Below, in pieces: positions 45,383 through 55,357 of a stretch of 64,000 bases of DNA. Where the stretch lies: the NCBI RefSeq assembly GCF_004777465.1, contig NZ_CP038462.1, positions 2,232,001 to 2,296,000 of the forward strand, read 5' to 3'. Below the pieces are notes generated by a model that was given only the letters and a program-made list of their open reading frames with translations, made no database searches and had not been told where the DNA came from. The DNA is from Nocardioides daphniae (GTDB lineage: Bacteria; Actinomycetota; Actinomycetes; Propionibacteriales; Nocardioidaceae). Made by a program: the position numbers and the translations under genes. Each line of letters begins with the position of its first letter. Position 1 is the first letter of the stretch.

Positions 45383-47911
45383 TCACCGAGGGCGAGCGGC
45401 GGCGTTCGTACGCCGCGTGGCCTGCGCCGAGCGCGGGTCGTCGGGCCACGCGTGCTTGGGGTAGCGCCCCCGCAGGTCAGCGCGCACGCCCGGGTAGCCG
45501 TTGTCCCAGAAGGAGTCCAGGTCGGCCGTGACCGCGGCCGGACGGCGGGCGGGCGAGAGCAGGTGCAGCAACAACGGCACCTTCCCGCCCGCTAGCGCCG
45601 GGACGGCCGTCCAGCCGAAGACCTCCTGCAACCGCACGGCCAGCACCGGCTGCTCGGCGGTGTAGTCGATCCGCACGCTCGACCCGCTGGGCACCTCGAC
45701 CCGTTCGGGAGCCAGCTCGTCGAGCCGCCCCGCCTCGGGCCACGGCAGCAGCGCCCGCAGCGCAGCGGTGACGTCGATCCGGCGCAGGTGCTCGACCGAG
45801 CGGACCCGCGCCAACTGCGGCCCCAGCCAGGCGTCGAGGTGCTCGGTGAGGGCCTCGTCGCTCACGTCCGGCCACGGCTCGCCGAGCACGCGGTGCAAGA
45901 AGTCGAGGCGGACGCGCAGGGTCGTGGCCGCCTCCGACCAGGAGAGCAGGCCGATCCCCTCACGCCTCAGCGCCTCACGGATCGCGCCCGTCACGGCGTC
46001 CGTCGGCGGGTCACTGAGCGGCACCGAGGCGAGCTCGATCGCGCCCAGCAGCGTACGACGTCGGGCCCTCACCCTCCCCTCGGTCCAGGTCACCTCGTCG
46101 ACCTCGGTCCACTGCGAGCCCGCCGCCTCCAGCGCCAGGTCCTCGGTGAGCGGCGCGGCGCCGCGGATCCGGGCCTCGCGCTGCCCGGGCCTGCGGTCGG
46201 CGTCGGCGACCGCGAGCCACTCCAGCCCGGCAAGCGGGCCGGGATCACGCACGTCGAAGGCCGCGCCCGTCCCCGACGTCATCAGGTAGCTCGACGCGCC
46301 GGGGCGCTTGCGGGCGATCCGGTCCGGGTGGGCCAGGGCCACGACCAGCCCGACGGCCACGTCGTCGGTGAGCGGCCCCCGGGCGTCATGCTGCGGGGCC
46401 ACGGCCCCCAGGCGGGTGACCTGGCTGCGCCACGCGCCGGAGCGGTGCCCCGCCCGCAGCGACCGCAGGGCCGCCACGAGGTCCCCTCCGGGCGCACGTA
46501 CGTCCTCGCTCAGCATCGCGACCACCTCGGCAGCACGCCTGGTCCCGACCAGCTGCGCCCCGTCGATCAGGGCCCGTGCGAGCCGCGGGTCGGTCGGCAC
46601 GCCTGCGATCATCCGTCCGCGAGCAGTGACGCGGCCGTCGTCGTCGATCGCGCCCAGGTCGCGGAGCACCTCACGGGCTGCCGCCAGAGCGTGCGTCGGC
46701 GGCTGGTCGAGCAGCGCCAGGTCGCCCACGTCGTCACTCCCCCAGCAGGCCACCTGCAGGGCGAACGCGGTGAGGTCGGCGGTGGCGACCTCGGGCTCGG
46801 GGTGGGCGGCCAGGTGCGCGTGCTCGGCCTCCGACCAGCAGCGCAGGACGACGCCCGGGCCGAGCCGTCCGGCGCGTCCGGCGCGCTGCTCGGCCGATGC
46901 CCGACTCACCGCGACCGTGACCAGCGAGGCGAGCCCACGGCGGTGGTCGGTCCGCGGCTCGCGGGAGAAGCCGGCGTCCACGACGATGCGGACGCCGGGC
47001 ACGGTCAGCGACGACTCCGCGACCGCGGTGGAGACGACGACGCGGCGCCGCGGGCCCTCGGTGAGCGCACGGTCCTGCTCGGCTCCGGGCAGGCGTCCGT
47101 GCAGGGCATGGACGTCGGCCTCCACCCCGGCCAGGCGGCGTACGGTCGCCTCAACCTCCGCGACGCCCGGCACGAAGACCAGGACGTCACCCTCGTGCTC
47201 GGCCAGAGCCCGGCGTACGGTCGCGGCGACGTGGTCGTGGAAGGCCGGCGTGATCCCTCGGTCGTCCGTACGCCGCTGCCCCGCCGGCAGCGGGCACCAG
47301 AGCGTCTCGACGGGGTGCAGGGCGCCCGGGACGCTAATCACGGGGACGCTGGCCAGCGGGGGCACGGCCCCGTCGCTGGCGAGCAGCGCGGCTGTGCGCT
47401 CGGCCTCGATCGTGGCCGACATCGCCACCAGCCGCAGGTCGTCGCGCAGGTTGGTGCGGATGTCGACGAGCAGCGCCAAGGTCAGGTCCGCGTCGAGGTG
47501 CCGCTCGTGCACCTCATCGAGCACGACGGCGCCCACGCCCGCGAGCTCGGGGTCCTGCTGGAGGCGGCGGAGCAGCAGACCGGTCGTGACAACCTCGATG
47601 CGCGTACGCCTGCTGGTGCGCCGTTCGCCGCGCACGGAGTAGCCGACCGTCTCCCCCACCGGCTCTCCCAGCAGCTGCGCCAACCGGCGGGCGGCAGCAC
47701 GCGCCGCTATCCGGCTGGGCTGCGTGACGACCACCCGGCCCTCGACCGCCTCGGCGACCGCCGGCGGGACGAGGGTCGTCTTGCCGGTGCCGGGCGGTGC
47801 GTGGACCACCGCCACTGCGTGCGTACGCAGCGCCTCACCGAGCTCAGTCAGCGCCGCGGTGACCGGGAGGTCGGGCGGCGCGGCGAGCAGGCGGCGCAAC
47901 GGGTCGGACAC
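45383..47911 (-). CDS. hrpB: ATP-dependent helicase HrpB
   Basis: An 842-residue DEAH/RHA helicase. Motif I is APPGTGKTT near residue 42, motif II is DEVHERHLD, motif III is SATIEAERT, motif V is VVVSTAVAESSLTVPGV and motif VI is RASAEQRAGRAGR. The C-terminal half carries the HrpB-specific domain (GRYPKHAWPDDP at the very end). The length matches the family. HrpB is a DEAH protein of poorly defined RNA role. The GTG at 47911 gives the family start VSDPLRRLL. Not in an operon. Confidence 0.9.
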   Translation of the reverse strand: MSDPLRRLLAAPPDLPVTAALTELGEALRTHAVAVVHAPPGTGKTTLVPPAVAEAVEGRVVVTQPSRIAARAAARRLAQLLGEPVGETVGYSVRGERRTSRRTRIEVVTTGLLLRRLQQDPELAGVGAVVLDEVHERHLDADLTLALLVDIRTNLRDDLRLVAMSATIEAERTAALLASDGAVPPLASVPVISVPGALHPVETLWCPLPAGQRRTDDRGITPAFHDHVAATVRRALAEHEGDVLVFVPGVAEVEATVRRLAGVEADVHALHGRLPGAEQDRALTEGPRRRVVVSTAVAESSLTVPGVRIVVDAGFSREPRTDHRRGLASLVTVAVSRASAEQRAGRAGRLGPGVVLRCWSEAEHAHLAAHPEPEVATADLTAFALQVACWGSDDVGDLALLDQPPTHALAAAREVLRDLGAIDDDGRVTARGRMIAGVPTDPRLARALIDGAQLVGTRRAAEVVAMLSEDVRAPGGDLVAALRSLRAGHRSGAWRSQVTRLGAVAPQHDARGPLTDDVAVGLVVALAHPDRIARKRPGASSYLMTSGTGAAFDVRDPGPLAGLEWLAVADADRRPGQREARIRGAAPLTEDLALEAAGSQWTEVDEVTWTEGRVRARRRTLLGAIELASVPLSDPPTDAVTGAIREALRREGIGLLSWSEAATTLRVRLDFLHRVLGEPWPDVSDEALTEHLDAWLGPQLARVRSVEHLRRIDVTAALRALLPWPEAGRLDELAPERVEVPSGSSVRIDYTAEQPVLAVRLQEVFGWTAVPALAGGKVPLLLHLLSPARRPAAVTADLDSFWDNGYPGVRADLRGRYPKHAWPDDPRSAQATRRTNAAARPR

Positions 47912-47946
47912 CCCTGAAGTCTGCCTGACACCCGGCACGGCCACCC

Positions 47947-48552
47947 TCAGGGCAGCGCTATCGGCGCCTCCACCACGAACCACGCCAGTGCAGCACAGTT
48001 GGCGACGACCGTGACCCAGAAGATCGTGCGGAACGGCTGCTTGACGGTCTTGTGGCGGAAGAGCTGGCGCGCGACCAGCGCCCCGGGCCAGCCACCCGCG
48101 AGGGCGACGGCGTGCAGGGTGGACTCCGAGGTCCGCCACGCGCCCTTGACGGCCGCCGACTTGTCGACGGCATACATCAGGAACGCGAGACAGCTGACCA
48201 CGCCGTAGGCCAGGAGCAGGGTGACGGGCAGCGCCGCCCACACCCACAGGCCTGCCAGCACGGAGAAGAAGGCCACGGCGACACCGGTCACCAGGCGCAC
48301 CCGCGGGCCACCCGCGCGCCTCGTCGACCTGCCGACGTACTGCACCTGGGACGCGGTGGCCCTGTTCCGCTGGTCGCGCCGAGGAGCGTAGGTGACCTCG
48401 CGTCCCGCCGTCGGCCGCGGCCCACGTGGAAACGCGCTCACGTGCACGAAGAGACGCTCGCCGCCGGCCGACGGTGTGATGAAGCCGAAGCCTCGCGCAT
48501 CGTTCCACTCCGCCAGCACTCCCCGCTGGCGCTCGGCACCGTGGCTCGTCAC
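47947..48552 (-). CDS. Cold-shock domain / DUF1294 fusion protein
   Basis: A 201-residue fusion. Residues 8-70 form a cold-shock OB fold with the RNP-like GFGFITPS and LFVHVSAF motifs. Residues 85-195 form DUF1294: membrane helices (VTLLLAYGVVSCLAFLMYAV), DKSAAVKGAWRTSES, GGWPGALVARQLFRHKT and a last helix. The fusion is widespread; it may tether single-stranded nucleic acid at the membrane, but its role is unknown. The stop lies 35 bases downstream of the hrpB start. Confidence 0.85.
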   Translation of the reverse strand: MTSHGAERQRGVLAEWNDARGFGFITPSAGGERLFVHVSAFPRGPRPTAGREVTYAPRRDQRNRATASQVQYVGRSTRRAGGPRVRLVTGVAVAFFSVLAGLWVWAALPVTLLLAYGVVSCLAFLMYAVDKSAAVKGAWRTSESTLHAVALAGGWPGALVARQLFRHKTVKQPFRTIFWVTVVANCAALAWFVVEAPIALP

Positions 48553-48664
48553 GTGTCACTCCTTGGCTTGAGGGGACGACCAGGCGGAACGCTAACGAAC
48601 AACCCCTGTACGTCCGGCTCACCGCGCCGGAGGATGAGGGCATGGCGCTGGGCGACGAGGCACC

Positions 48665-50325
48665 GTGACGCACGGGTCGAGGCACCTGCGCGGAGTCGCC
48701 GTGGCTCGACTCCTGAAGATGCCGTGGGGCACGTGCGACGCCACCGTCACCCTGCACCGCGTCGTCATGCGCGACGGCGCGAGCCTCCTGACGGACGTCC
48801 ACTTCCCCGCCACCACGCCGGACGGCGCGGCCCTGGGCACGGTCCTGATCCGCACCCCCTACGGCCGTCGCGGGCTCCTGGCCGAGCTCACCGCGGGCTG
48901 GCTGGCCAGCCACGGCTACCGCGTCGTGAACCAGAGCTGCCGCGGAACGGCAGGGTCGGGCGGCACGTTCGACCCCTTCGCCCAAGAGGTCGACGACGGC
49001 GCCGACACCGTCTCCTGGCTGCGGTGCCAGCCGTGGTTCGACGGTCGCTTCGCGCTGTGGGGAGCCTCGTACGTCGGGCACGCGGCGTGGGCGGTCATGG
49101 TCGACCCGCCTCCCGAGCTGGCGGCGGCGGTCGTCGCCGTCTCCGCGCACGACGGGCACTGGGTGGCCCACGGCGCCGGCGCCTTCGCGCTCGACGAGGT
49201 CGTGGGACTCATGGACGGTCTCGCCCACCTCGACGCGGGCCCCCGAGGACTCCTGAGCGCCGCCAGCGCCCGACGACGCCAGCGACCCGCCTTCGAGGAG
49301 CTCCCGCTGGTGGCCGCGCAGGAGACCGTCTTCGCCGACACCGGCATGCTCTACCGCGACTGGCTGCTGGCCACCGATCCGGGCGACCGGGTGTGGCGCC
49401 GCATGCGCCTGGGTGAGGCGCTCGACCGGGTGGAGGTGCCGGTGCTGCTGCAGGCCGGGTGGCAGGACCGGTTCTCCACCCAGATGTTCGAGCAGCACGA
49501 CCGGCTCAGGCGGCGTGGCGTGGTCGTCGGCCTCACGGTCGGCCCGTGGACCCCCTGCAGGCGGCGACCACGGGTGCCGGGATCCTCATGGTCGAGGCCC
49601 TCGACTGGCTCGACGAGCACCTGGCCGGGACGGATGCCCGCCGCCCGAGCCCGGTGCGCCTCTTCGTGACCGGGGCCGAGGAGTGGCGCGACCTCGAGAC
49701 GTGGCCCCCGCCGACCCACGAGCACGTGCTCCACCTCCACCCGCACGGCGCGTTGGCCGAGGCCGCCCCCGCGGCGGGCAGCGGCCCGAGCGTGTTCACG
49801 TACAACCCCGCGCGGCCGACACCGGCCGTGGGTGGGCGCGTGACCAACCCGGCCATCGGCGGGAGGCGCGACAACCGCCGGCTGGAGCAGCGGGACGACG
49901 TCCTGACCTTCACCACCGCACCCCTCACCGAACCCATGGAGGTCATGGGCAGCCCGGCCGTCGAGCTGTTCCACGCGACCGACAACCCCTACGCCGACCT
50001 CTTCGTCCGGCTCTGCGAGGTCACGGAGGACGGCCGCTCGGTCAACCTGAGCGACGGGTTCCGGAGGCTGGGCCCGGCGGACGCCAACGGGTCCGTGGAG
50101 ATCTCGCTCGATGCGGTGGCCCACCGTTTCAACCCCGGCGTACGCCTCCGCCTGCAGGTGTCAGGAGGGGCTCACCCCCGGTACGCACGCCAGCTCGGGA
50201 CCAGCGAGGGCCCCGCGACCAGCACCGCGATGGCGAACTCCCACCGCACGATCTCGCACGGCGACGGAGGGTCGTCCAGGCTGCTCCTCCCCTGCCTGCC
50301 TGCGACCCCTGTCGAGCGCGCCTGA
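48665..50325 (+). CDS. CocE/NonD-family hydrolase
   Basis: About 553 residues once one break is repaired. The N-terminal alpha/beta-hydrolase of the X-Pro dipeptidyl-peptidase S15 family has LIRTPYGRRGLLAE, YRVVNQSCRGTAGSGG and the nucleophile ALWGASYVGH. The C-terminal PepX_C jelly roll holds FTTAPLTEPMEVMGSPAVEL, FVRLCEVTEDGRSVNLSDG and VRLRLQVSG. Members cleave esters such as cocaine or acylated peptides. The frame breaks at about 49545-49552, in a C5 run, between VGPWT and PLQAATTGAGI; one base is missing. The GTG start overlaps no neighbour. Confidence 0.82.
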
Positions 50326-50376
50326 GCCGACCGCCGTCCACCGTGCTCGTCACCGTGCGCGACCTATAGTCGCGCC

Positions 50377-51143
50377 ATGCCCTCGTCCCGGCCTGCGAAG
50401 TCGGCCGCTCCCCAGAAGGAGCGCGAGGGCACGGTGCGCGTGGGCCTGTGCGGCTGGACGATCGCGCAGAGCGCGTACGTCCGCCGCTTCCCGCTCGTGG
50501 AGGTCCAGCACACCTTCTACGAACCGCCCACGGACGCGATGCTGGCGCGGTGGCGCGCGCAGGTGCCGGCTGAGTTCGAGTTCACGATCAAGGCGTGGCA
50601 GGTCGTCACCCACGAGTCCAGCAGCCCCACCTACCGCCGGATGAAGCAGCCGCTGCCCGACGAGGCCCACGGCCAGGTCGGAGCGTTCCGTACGACGCCC
50701 CACGTCCTGGCCGCCTGGCGACGCACCCTCGAGTGCGCGCGCATCCTGGAGGCGAGCGCAGTGCTGCTGCAGTGCCCGAAGAGCTTCCGGCCCACCGCCG
50801 CCAACGTCGACCGGCTGCGTACGTTCGTCGCGGAGGTCGAGCGGCCGGCCGGACGCCTCCTCTGGGAGCCGCGCGGTGACTGGCCTCGGTCGTTGGTCGC
50901 CGAGCTGTGCACCGAGCTGGGCCTCGTGCATGTGGTCGACCCGATGCAGACGGAGACCGTCACCCCGAGCAGACGTACTACCGGCTGCACGGGACCACTG
51001 GCGCGCGCCACGTCCACACCGACGACGAGCTGCGGCGGTTGCACGACCTGGTCGACGGTCGGCCCACGCCCTACGTCATGTTCAACAACATCCCCCGCAC
51101 GGGCGACGCCGAGCGGTTCCTCGCGCTCCTCCGCGACCGCTGA
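50377..51143 (+). CDS. DUF72 (YecE-like) TIM-barrel protein
   Basis: About 255 residues after repair. DUF72 features: VRVGLCGWTIAQSAYVRRF at the start, EVQHTFYEPP, EFEFTIKAWQVVTH, LLWEPRGDWP and, in the last frame, YYRLHGTTGARHVHTD and PYVMFNNIPRTGDAERFL. The frame breaks at about 50968-50973 (ETVTP, then EQTYYRLHG); one base is missing beside CCCCG. The family is widespread and its biochemical role is not settled. ATG start at 50377. Confidence 0.85.
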
Positions 51144-51256
51144 CCAGCGACGTCACTGGGAGGGAAGGGACCGGAGCACGCCCCTCCGGGCGTTTCGTCG
51201 CACCTCCCACCGGGCACAGCCGGGGAGGACCCCCACGACGTCAGCGAAGGAAGACC

Positions 51257-52207
51257 ATGTGCCGCGTGCTCGCCTACATCGGGCCGGAGATCCCGCTGGA
51301 GAACCTCCTGCTCAAGCCGGAGAACAGCCTCATCAACCAGACCCTCGACCCCGAGCGGCACCCCCAGCTCCAGCTGGCGGGCTGGGGTTTCGGGGCATGG
51401 AGCGAGCACCTGCTGGCCCCCGAGAAGCCGTTCCTCTACCACCGCCCCATGGCCGCCTTCTACGACGACAACGTCGAAGGCATCGTGCCGAGCCTCCAGG
51501 TGAACACGATGCTGGCCCACGTCCGGGCAGCGGACTACAACGCCAAGACCGTGCTCACCGACGAGAACTGCCACCCGTTCTCCTACATGGGGACTCCGTG
51601 GATCGTCGCCCAGAACGGCGACATGCCCCACTGGCAGATCCTCCAGCGCGAGCTGCTGCAGCACTGCAAGGACGAGTACCTGGAGCAGATGGCCGGCAAC
51701 ACCGACACCGAGTTCCTCTACGTGCTCCTGCTCTCCCTGCTGGAGAGCGACAGCGACGAGGACGTGAAGCGCGCCTTCGAGGAGATGCTGAGGCTCATCG
51801 TGAAAGCGATGGAGGACCTCGACCTCCAGGCCCTGGTCAAGCTGAAGATGGCGCTGGTCGCCCCCAACCGGATCGTCGGCGTCAACGTCGGCACGGGACA
51901 CCACGGCGAGACCGAGCCGGAGGGCGACTGGCGGGAGCTGCGCAAGTCCGGCCCCGGCACCGACGACTACGCCCTGGCCATGCTGCTCGAGCCGATGTAC
52001 ATGCTGATGGGCCGCGACTTCCACACCGACAAGGCGGTCTACGAGTTCGAGAACTGCAACGAGGAGGAGGCGACGTCCGTCATCTTCGCCTCCGAGCCGT
52101 TGACCGACAGCACCGACGAGTGGTCGACGTTGGAGTTCGGGGAGATCGTGTTCCTCGAGCGGGACGGCGACAGCATCACCCGGACCGTCGACAAGCTGAA
52201 GGTGTAG
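51257..52207 (+). CDS. Class II glutamine amidotransferase domain protein
   Basis: A 316-residue Ntn-type amidotransferase domain protein. After Met removal the nucleophile Cys2 is exposed (MCRVLAYIG). The glutamine-binding residues lie in AHVRAAD and WIVAQNGDMPHW near residue 110. It has no fused synthetase domain, so it belongs with YafJ/EgtC-like stand-alone proteins; no ergothioneine genes are near, so EgtC is unlikely. ATG at 51257 follows GAAGGAAG. A 21-bp hairpin follows the stop. Confidence 0.78.
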   Translation: MCRVLAYIGPEIPLENLLLKPENSLINQTLDPERHPQLQLAGWGFGAWSEHLLAPEKPFLYHRPMAAFYDDNVEGIVPSLQVNTMLAHVRAADYNAKTVLTDENCHPFSYMGTPWIVAQNGDMPHWQILQRELLQHCKDEYLEQMAGNTDTEFLYVLLLSLLESDSDEDVKRAFEEMLRLIVKAMEDLDLQALVKLKMALVAPNRIVGVNVGTGHHGETEPEGDWRELRKSGPGTDDYALAMLLEPMYMLMGRDFHTDKAVYEFENCNEEEATSVIFASEPLTDSTDEWSTLEFGEIVFLERDGDSITRTVDKLKV

Positions 52208-52247
52208 GCCGGCCGGGCGCCGACCACGCGCACCTGTCGAAATGAGT

Positions 52248-52292
52248 TGAGTGGAGCTCTGCAGTCACCAGGTGACTGCAGAGCTCCACTCA
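52248..52292. terminator. Perfect 21-bp hairpin between convergent genes
   Basis: The arms 52248-52268 and 52272-52292 are perfectly complementary (each contains GAGCTCTGCAG or its complement) with a 3-base loop, CAG. It lies between the stops of the amidotransferase gene (52207) and mqo (52321). It is a strong bidirectional terminator without a U-tract. Confidence 0.65.
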
Positions 52293-52320
52293 CGCGTCTC
52301 GGCACGGAGCCGGAGATACG

Positions 52321-53808
52321 TCAGGCGCGGTCGCGCAGACCCAGCTGCTCGGTGGTCTCGGCCAGCGCCTCGGCAGCACACTCGGGGTGCTCGGCCAGGT
52401 TCATGCCGTAGGTCCCGATGGCCTTCTCCAGCGCGGGGGTCCAGTCCTCGATCTTCTCGGGGAAGCACCGCTGCAGCACCTCGAGCATGATCGATGCCGC
52501 GGTCGAGGCGCCCGGGGAGGCACCCAGCAGGCCGGCGATCGAGCCGTCGGCCGCAGTGACGACCTCGGTGCCGAACTGGAGCACGCCACCCTGGCCGGGA
52601 ACCTTCTTGATCACCTGGACGCGCTGACCCGCGGTGACCTTCTCCCAGTCCTCGGCGCGAGCGCCGGGGAAGTACTCCTGCAGCGCCTTGAGCTGGCGGT
52701 TCTTCGAGGCCAGGAGCTCCGAGACCAGGTACTTCACCAGGGCCAGGTTGCGGACACCGACCTGGAGCATCGGGACGAGGTTGTGCAGCCGCACCGACTT
52801 GACCAGGTCGAAGAGCGAACCGTTCTTCAGGAAGCGGGGGCTGAAGCCGGCGTACGGGCCGAACATCACGGCCGGCTTGCCGTTGACCATGCGGGTGTCG
52901 AGGTGCGGCACCGACATCGGCGGCGCGCCGACCGCGGCCTTGCCGTAGACCTTCGCCTGGTGGGCCTCGACGACCTCCGGGGCGGTGGTGCGCCAGAACT
53001 CACCCGAGACCGGGAAGCCACCGAAGCCGCGGGCCTCCTCGATGCCGGAGCGCTGCAGCAGCGTGAGGGCCTGGCCGCCGGCGCCGACGAAGACGAAGCG
53101 CGCCTTCGCGGTGAACTTGCCGTTCTTTCCCTTGCCCTTGACGCGCCAGCCCTCGGCGTCGCGCTTGATGGTGCGGATCTCGGTGCCGAGGTGGATCTCG
53201 GCGTCGCCGTTGTCGACCAGGCGGTGGATCATGTGCGCGGTGAGGGCACCGAAGTCGACGTCGGTGCCGTCGAGCGAACGGGTCGCGGCGACGGGCTGCT
53301 CCGGGTCACGCCCCTGGGTGAGCAGCGGGGCCCACTCGGCGATGACGGCCGGGTCCTCGGTGTACTCCATCCCGGCGAAGAGCGGGTGGCCGTGCAGGCT
53401 GTCGTAGCGCTTCTTGAGGTAGGCGACGTTGTCGGCGCCCCAGACGAAGGAGATGTGCGGAGTCGGGTGGATGAACGACTCCGGCTCCGGGAGGTGGCCG
53501 TTGGCCACGAGGAAGGACCAGAGCTGGCGGCTGACGAGGAACTGCTCGTTGACGTCGATCGCCTTCGACACCTCGACGGAGCCGTCGGGCAGCTGCGGCG
53601 AGTAGTTCAGCTCGCAGAGCGCCGCGTGGCCGGTGCCGGCGTTGTTCCACGGACCCGAGGACTCCTGGGCGACTTCGTCGAGCCGCTCGACGAACCCGAG
53701 GCGCCAGGTCGGCTCGACCTGGTGCAGCAGGGTGGCGAGCGTGGCGGACATGATTCCGCCTCCGACCAGCAGTACGTCGTACTGGTCGATGTGGTCGGGG
53801 GTCTTCAC
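52321..53808 (-). CDS. mqo: Malate:quinone oxidoreductase
   Basis: A 495-residue membrane-associated FAD enzyme that oxidises malate to oxaloacetate and passes electrons to the quinone pool (citric acid cycle). FAD motif: VLLVGGGIMSATLATLL at residue 12. Family stretches: ERLDEVAQESSGPWNNAGTG, HISFVWGADNVAYLKKRY, GGFPVSGEFWR, PHLDTR and MFGPYAGFSPRFL; C-terminal LLGASPGASTA. The GTG at 53808 follows AGGAGAG. Its promoter must lie in 53809-54000, shared with the divergent DUF1801 gene. Confidence 0.95.
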   Translation of the reverse strand: MKTPDHIDQYDVLLVGGGIMSATLATLLHQVEPTWRLGFVERLDEVAQESSGPWNNAGTGHAALCELNYSPQLPDGSVEVSKAIDVNEQFLVSRQLWSFLVANGHLPEPESFIHPTPHISFVWGADNVAYLKKRYDSLHGHPLFAGMEYTEDPAVIAEWAPLLTQGRDPEQPVAATRSLDGTDVDFGALTAHMIHRLVDNGDAEIHLGTEIRTIKRDAEGWRVKGKGKNGKFTAKARFVFVGAGGQALTLLQRSGIEEARGFGGFPVSGEFWRTTAPEVVEAHQAKVYGKAAVGAPPMSVPHLDTRMVNGKPAVMFGPYAGFSPRFLKNGSLFDLVKSVRLHNLVPMLQVGVRNLALVKYLVSELLASKNRQLKALQEYFPGARAEDWEKVTAGQRVQVIKKVPGQGGVLQFGTEVVTAADGSIAGLLGASPGASTAASIMLEVLQRCFPEKIEDWTPALEKAIGTYGMNLAEHPECAAEALAETTEQLGLRDRA

Positions 53809-54018
53809 AAACTCTCCTGGCAGGTGTATGGGTCGGAGAACGCACCAACGGTGCCACCCCTGCCGAAAGACCCTTGACAGCGGCCCCCTACCACCCCCCG
53901 GTAATTGCGTGCTAGGTCACATTTTGAGGAATCCGTCACGCTCAGGTCACCCCCGGACGGGCTCGATCGTCATGCTGGTGAAGGCCCCACGGGGCAGGGA
54001 TCGAGCAAGGAGGAAGTC

Positions 54019-54456
54019 ATGGCCGAGAAGACGTTGGAGAAGGGATTCAGCAAGGAGGAGCGCGAGGCCATGAAGGCCCGTGCCGCCGAGCTCAGGACGG
54101 CCGGGAAGTCCGGGACCAAGAAGGCCCAGGCCGAGCGCCAGGCCCTGCTCGACGTGATCGACGGGATGCCCGACGACGAGAAGGCGATCGTCACGCGCGT
54201 GCACGAGATCGTCGGCGAGCTGGCCCCCGACCTGCTGCCGAAGACCTGGTACGGCATGCCTGCCTGGGCCCGCGACGGCAAGGTCGACGTCTTCGTGAAG
54301 CATGCCTCGAAGTTCACGATGCGCTGCACCGAGGTCGGCTTCACCGAGGACGCCCACCTCGACGACGGCGCGATGTGGCCGACGGTCTTCGCGGTCACGG
54401 AGATGAACCCCACCGTCGAGAAGCAGCTCGTCGACCTGGTGGGGCGCATCTCCTGA
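54019..54456 (+). CDS. DUF1801 domain protein
   Basis: A 145-residue protein. Residues 20-45 are a charged helix rich in Lys and Ala. The DUF1801 core follows (TWYGMPAWARDGKVDVFVKH, then FTMRCTEVGF). This family has a frataxin-like fold and includes proteins called iron chaperones, with weak functional evidence. ATG follows AAGGAGG. Divergent from mqo. Confidence 0.75.
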   Translation: MAEKTLEKGFSKEEREAMKARAAELRTAGKSGTKKAQAERQALLDVIDGMPDDEKAIVTRVHEIVGELAPDLLPKTWYGMPAWARDGKVDVFVKHASKFTMRCTEVGFTEDAHLDDGAMWPTVFAVTEMNPTVEKQLVDLVGRIS

Positions 54457-54482
54457 TCCTTGACCCGGGTCTCCGGGTCCGC

Positions 54483-54971
54483 TCAGGCGGCCACCAGGTC
54501 GTCGATCTGGTTGATCGCCGAGGAGGCACCCTCGATGACACCCATCTCCAGGACCTTCTCCAGGCCCTCGACGGTCTCGTAGGTGCTCACGAACGTGGCG
54601 CGGGTGCCGCCGTCGTGCTCGGCGAAGGAGAAGACGCTGGTGCTGACGGGCATGTCGGGGTTCTTCGTGAACTGCTCGTCCAGCGCGAAGCCGTCGACGA
54701 AGTCGAAGGCGTGGGGCTCGTCGACCGACTGGATCTCCCAGTAGCCGTAGTACCGCTCCCCCTCCGGGCTGGTCATGTAGTAGTTCATCCGGCCACCCGG
54801 GCTCATGTCGTGGTCGACGAAGGTGGCGGGGTAGGTCGGCGGACCCCAGACGCGCTCAAGCTGCCGCGGGTCGGCGTACACCTCCCAGATGCGCTTCACG
54901 GGGGCGGCGAAGTCGGCGACGATCGTGATCGTGCGGCTGTCGAGGTCGTGCGAGACGTCGGTGACGGGCAT
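54483..54971 (-). CDS. SRPBCC/AHSA1-family protein
   Basis: A 162-residue START-like protein with the AHSA1 pattern: ITIVADFAAPVKRIWEVYAD, LERVWGPPTYPATF, MSPGGRMNYYM and the C-terminal GTRATFVSTYE and LEKVLEMGVIEG helix. The fold binds hydrophobic ligands in a deep pocket. It follows an ArsR gene by 5 bases, a very common actinobacterial pair in which the ArsR protein represses both genes. Confidence 0.85.
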   Translation of the reverse strand: MPVTDVSHDLDSRTITIVADFAAPVKRIWEVYADPRQLERVWGPPTYPATFVDHDMSPGGRMNYYMTSPEGERYYGYWEIQSVDEPHAFDFVDGFALDEQFTKNPDMPVSTSVFSFAEHDGGTRATFVSTYETVEGLEKVLEMGVIEGASSAINQIDDLVAA

Positions 54972-54976
54972 GGCGA

Positions 54977-55348
54977 TCAGTCCTTCTGTGGGTGACGCGG
55001 AGGCGTCGGCTCGGTGTGGGGTGCCGGCTCGGCGATGAGGTCGTCGATCCGGGAGATGCGGCCACGCCAGAGGGACTCCAGCTCGGCGAGCATCGCGCCC
55101 ACCGACCGCACCGCAGCCACGTCGCCGCTGGCCAGGGCCTCACGTCCCTGCCGACGCTTGGTCAGCAGGCCCGCTCGCTCCAGCACGGCGACGTGCTTCT
55201 GCACCGCGGCGAAGCTCATGTCGTACGACGCCGCGAGGGCCGAGACGGAGTGCTCGCCGGCCAGCACTCTGCGCAGGATGTCGCGCCTGGTGCGGTCGGA
55301 GAGCGCATGGAACATGGCGTCCGCCCTGTCCTCGTCCTTCTCGTCCAC
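54977..55348 (-). CDS. ArsR-family regulator of the SRPBCC gene
   Basis: A 123-residue winged-helix regulator: MFHALSDRTRRDILRRVLAG, SVSALAASYDMSFAAVQKHV, LERAGLLTKRRQGRE. It lacks the Cys-rich metal sites of arsenic sensors and belongs to the group linked to AHSA1 proteins. Its ATG is at 55348, 10 bases from the palindrome at 55358-55377, so it is probably autoregulated. It is co-transcribed with the SRPBCC gene. Confidence 0.85.
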   Translation of the reverse strand: MDEKDEDRADAMFHALSDRTRRDILRRVLAGEHSVSALAASYDMSFAAVQKHVAVLERAGLLTKRRQGREALASGDVAAVRSVGAMLAELESLWRGRISRIDDLIAEPAPHTEPTPPRHPQKD

Positions 55349-55357
55349 ATCCTCAAC

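Noticed and set aside
51257..52207. Ergothioneine amidohydrolase EgtC
   Set aside because: The N-terminal Cys nucleophile fits, but no egtA/B/D genes are nearby and the protein is longer.
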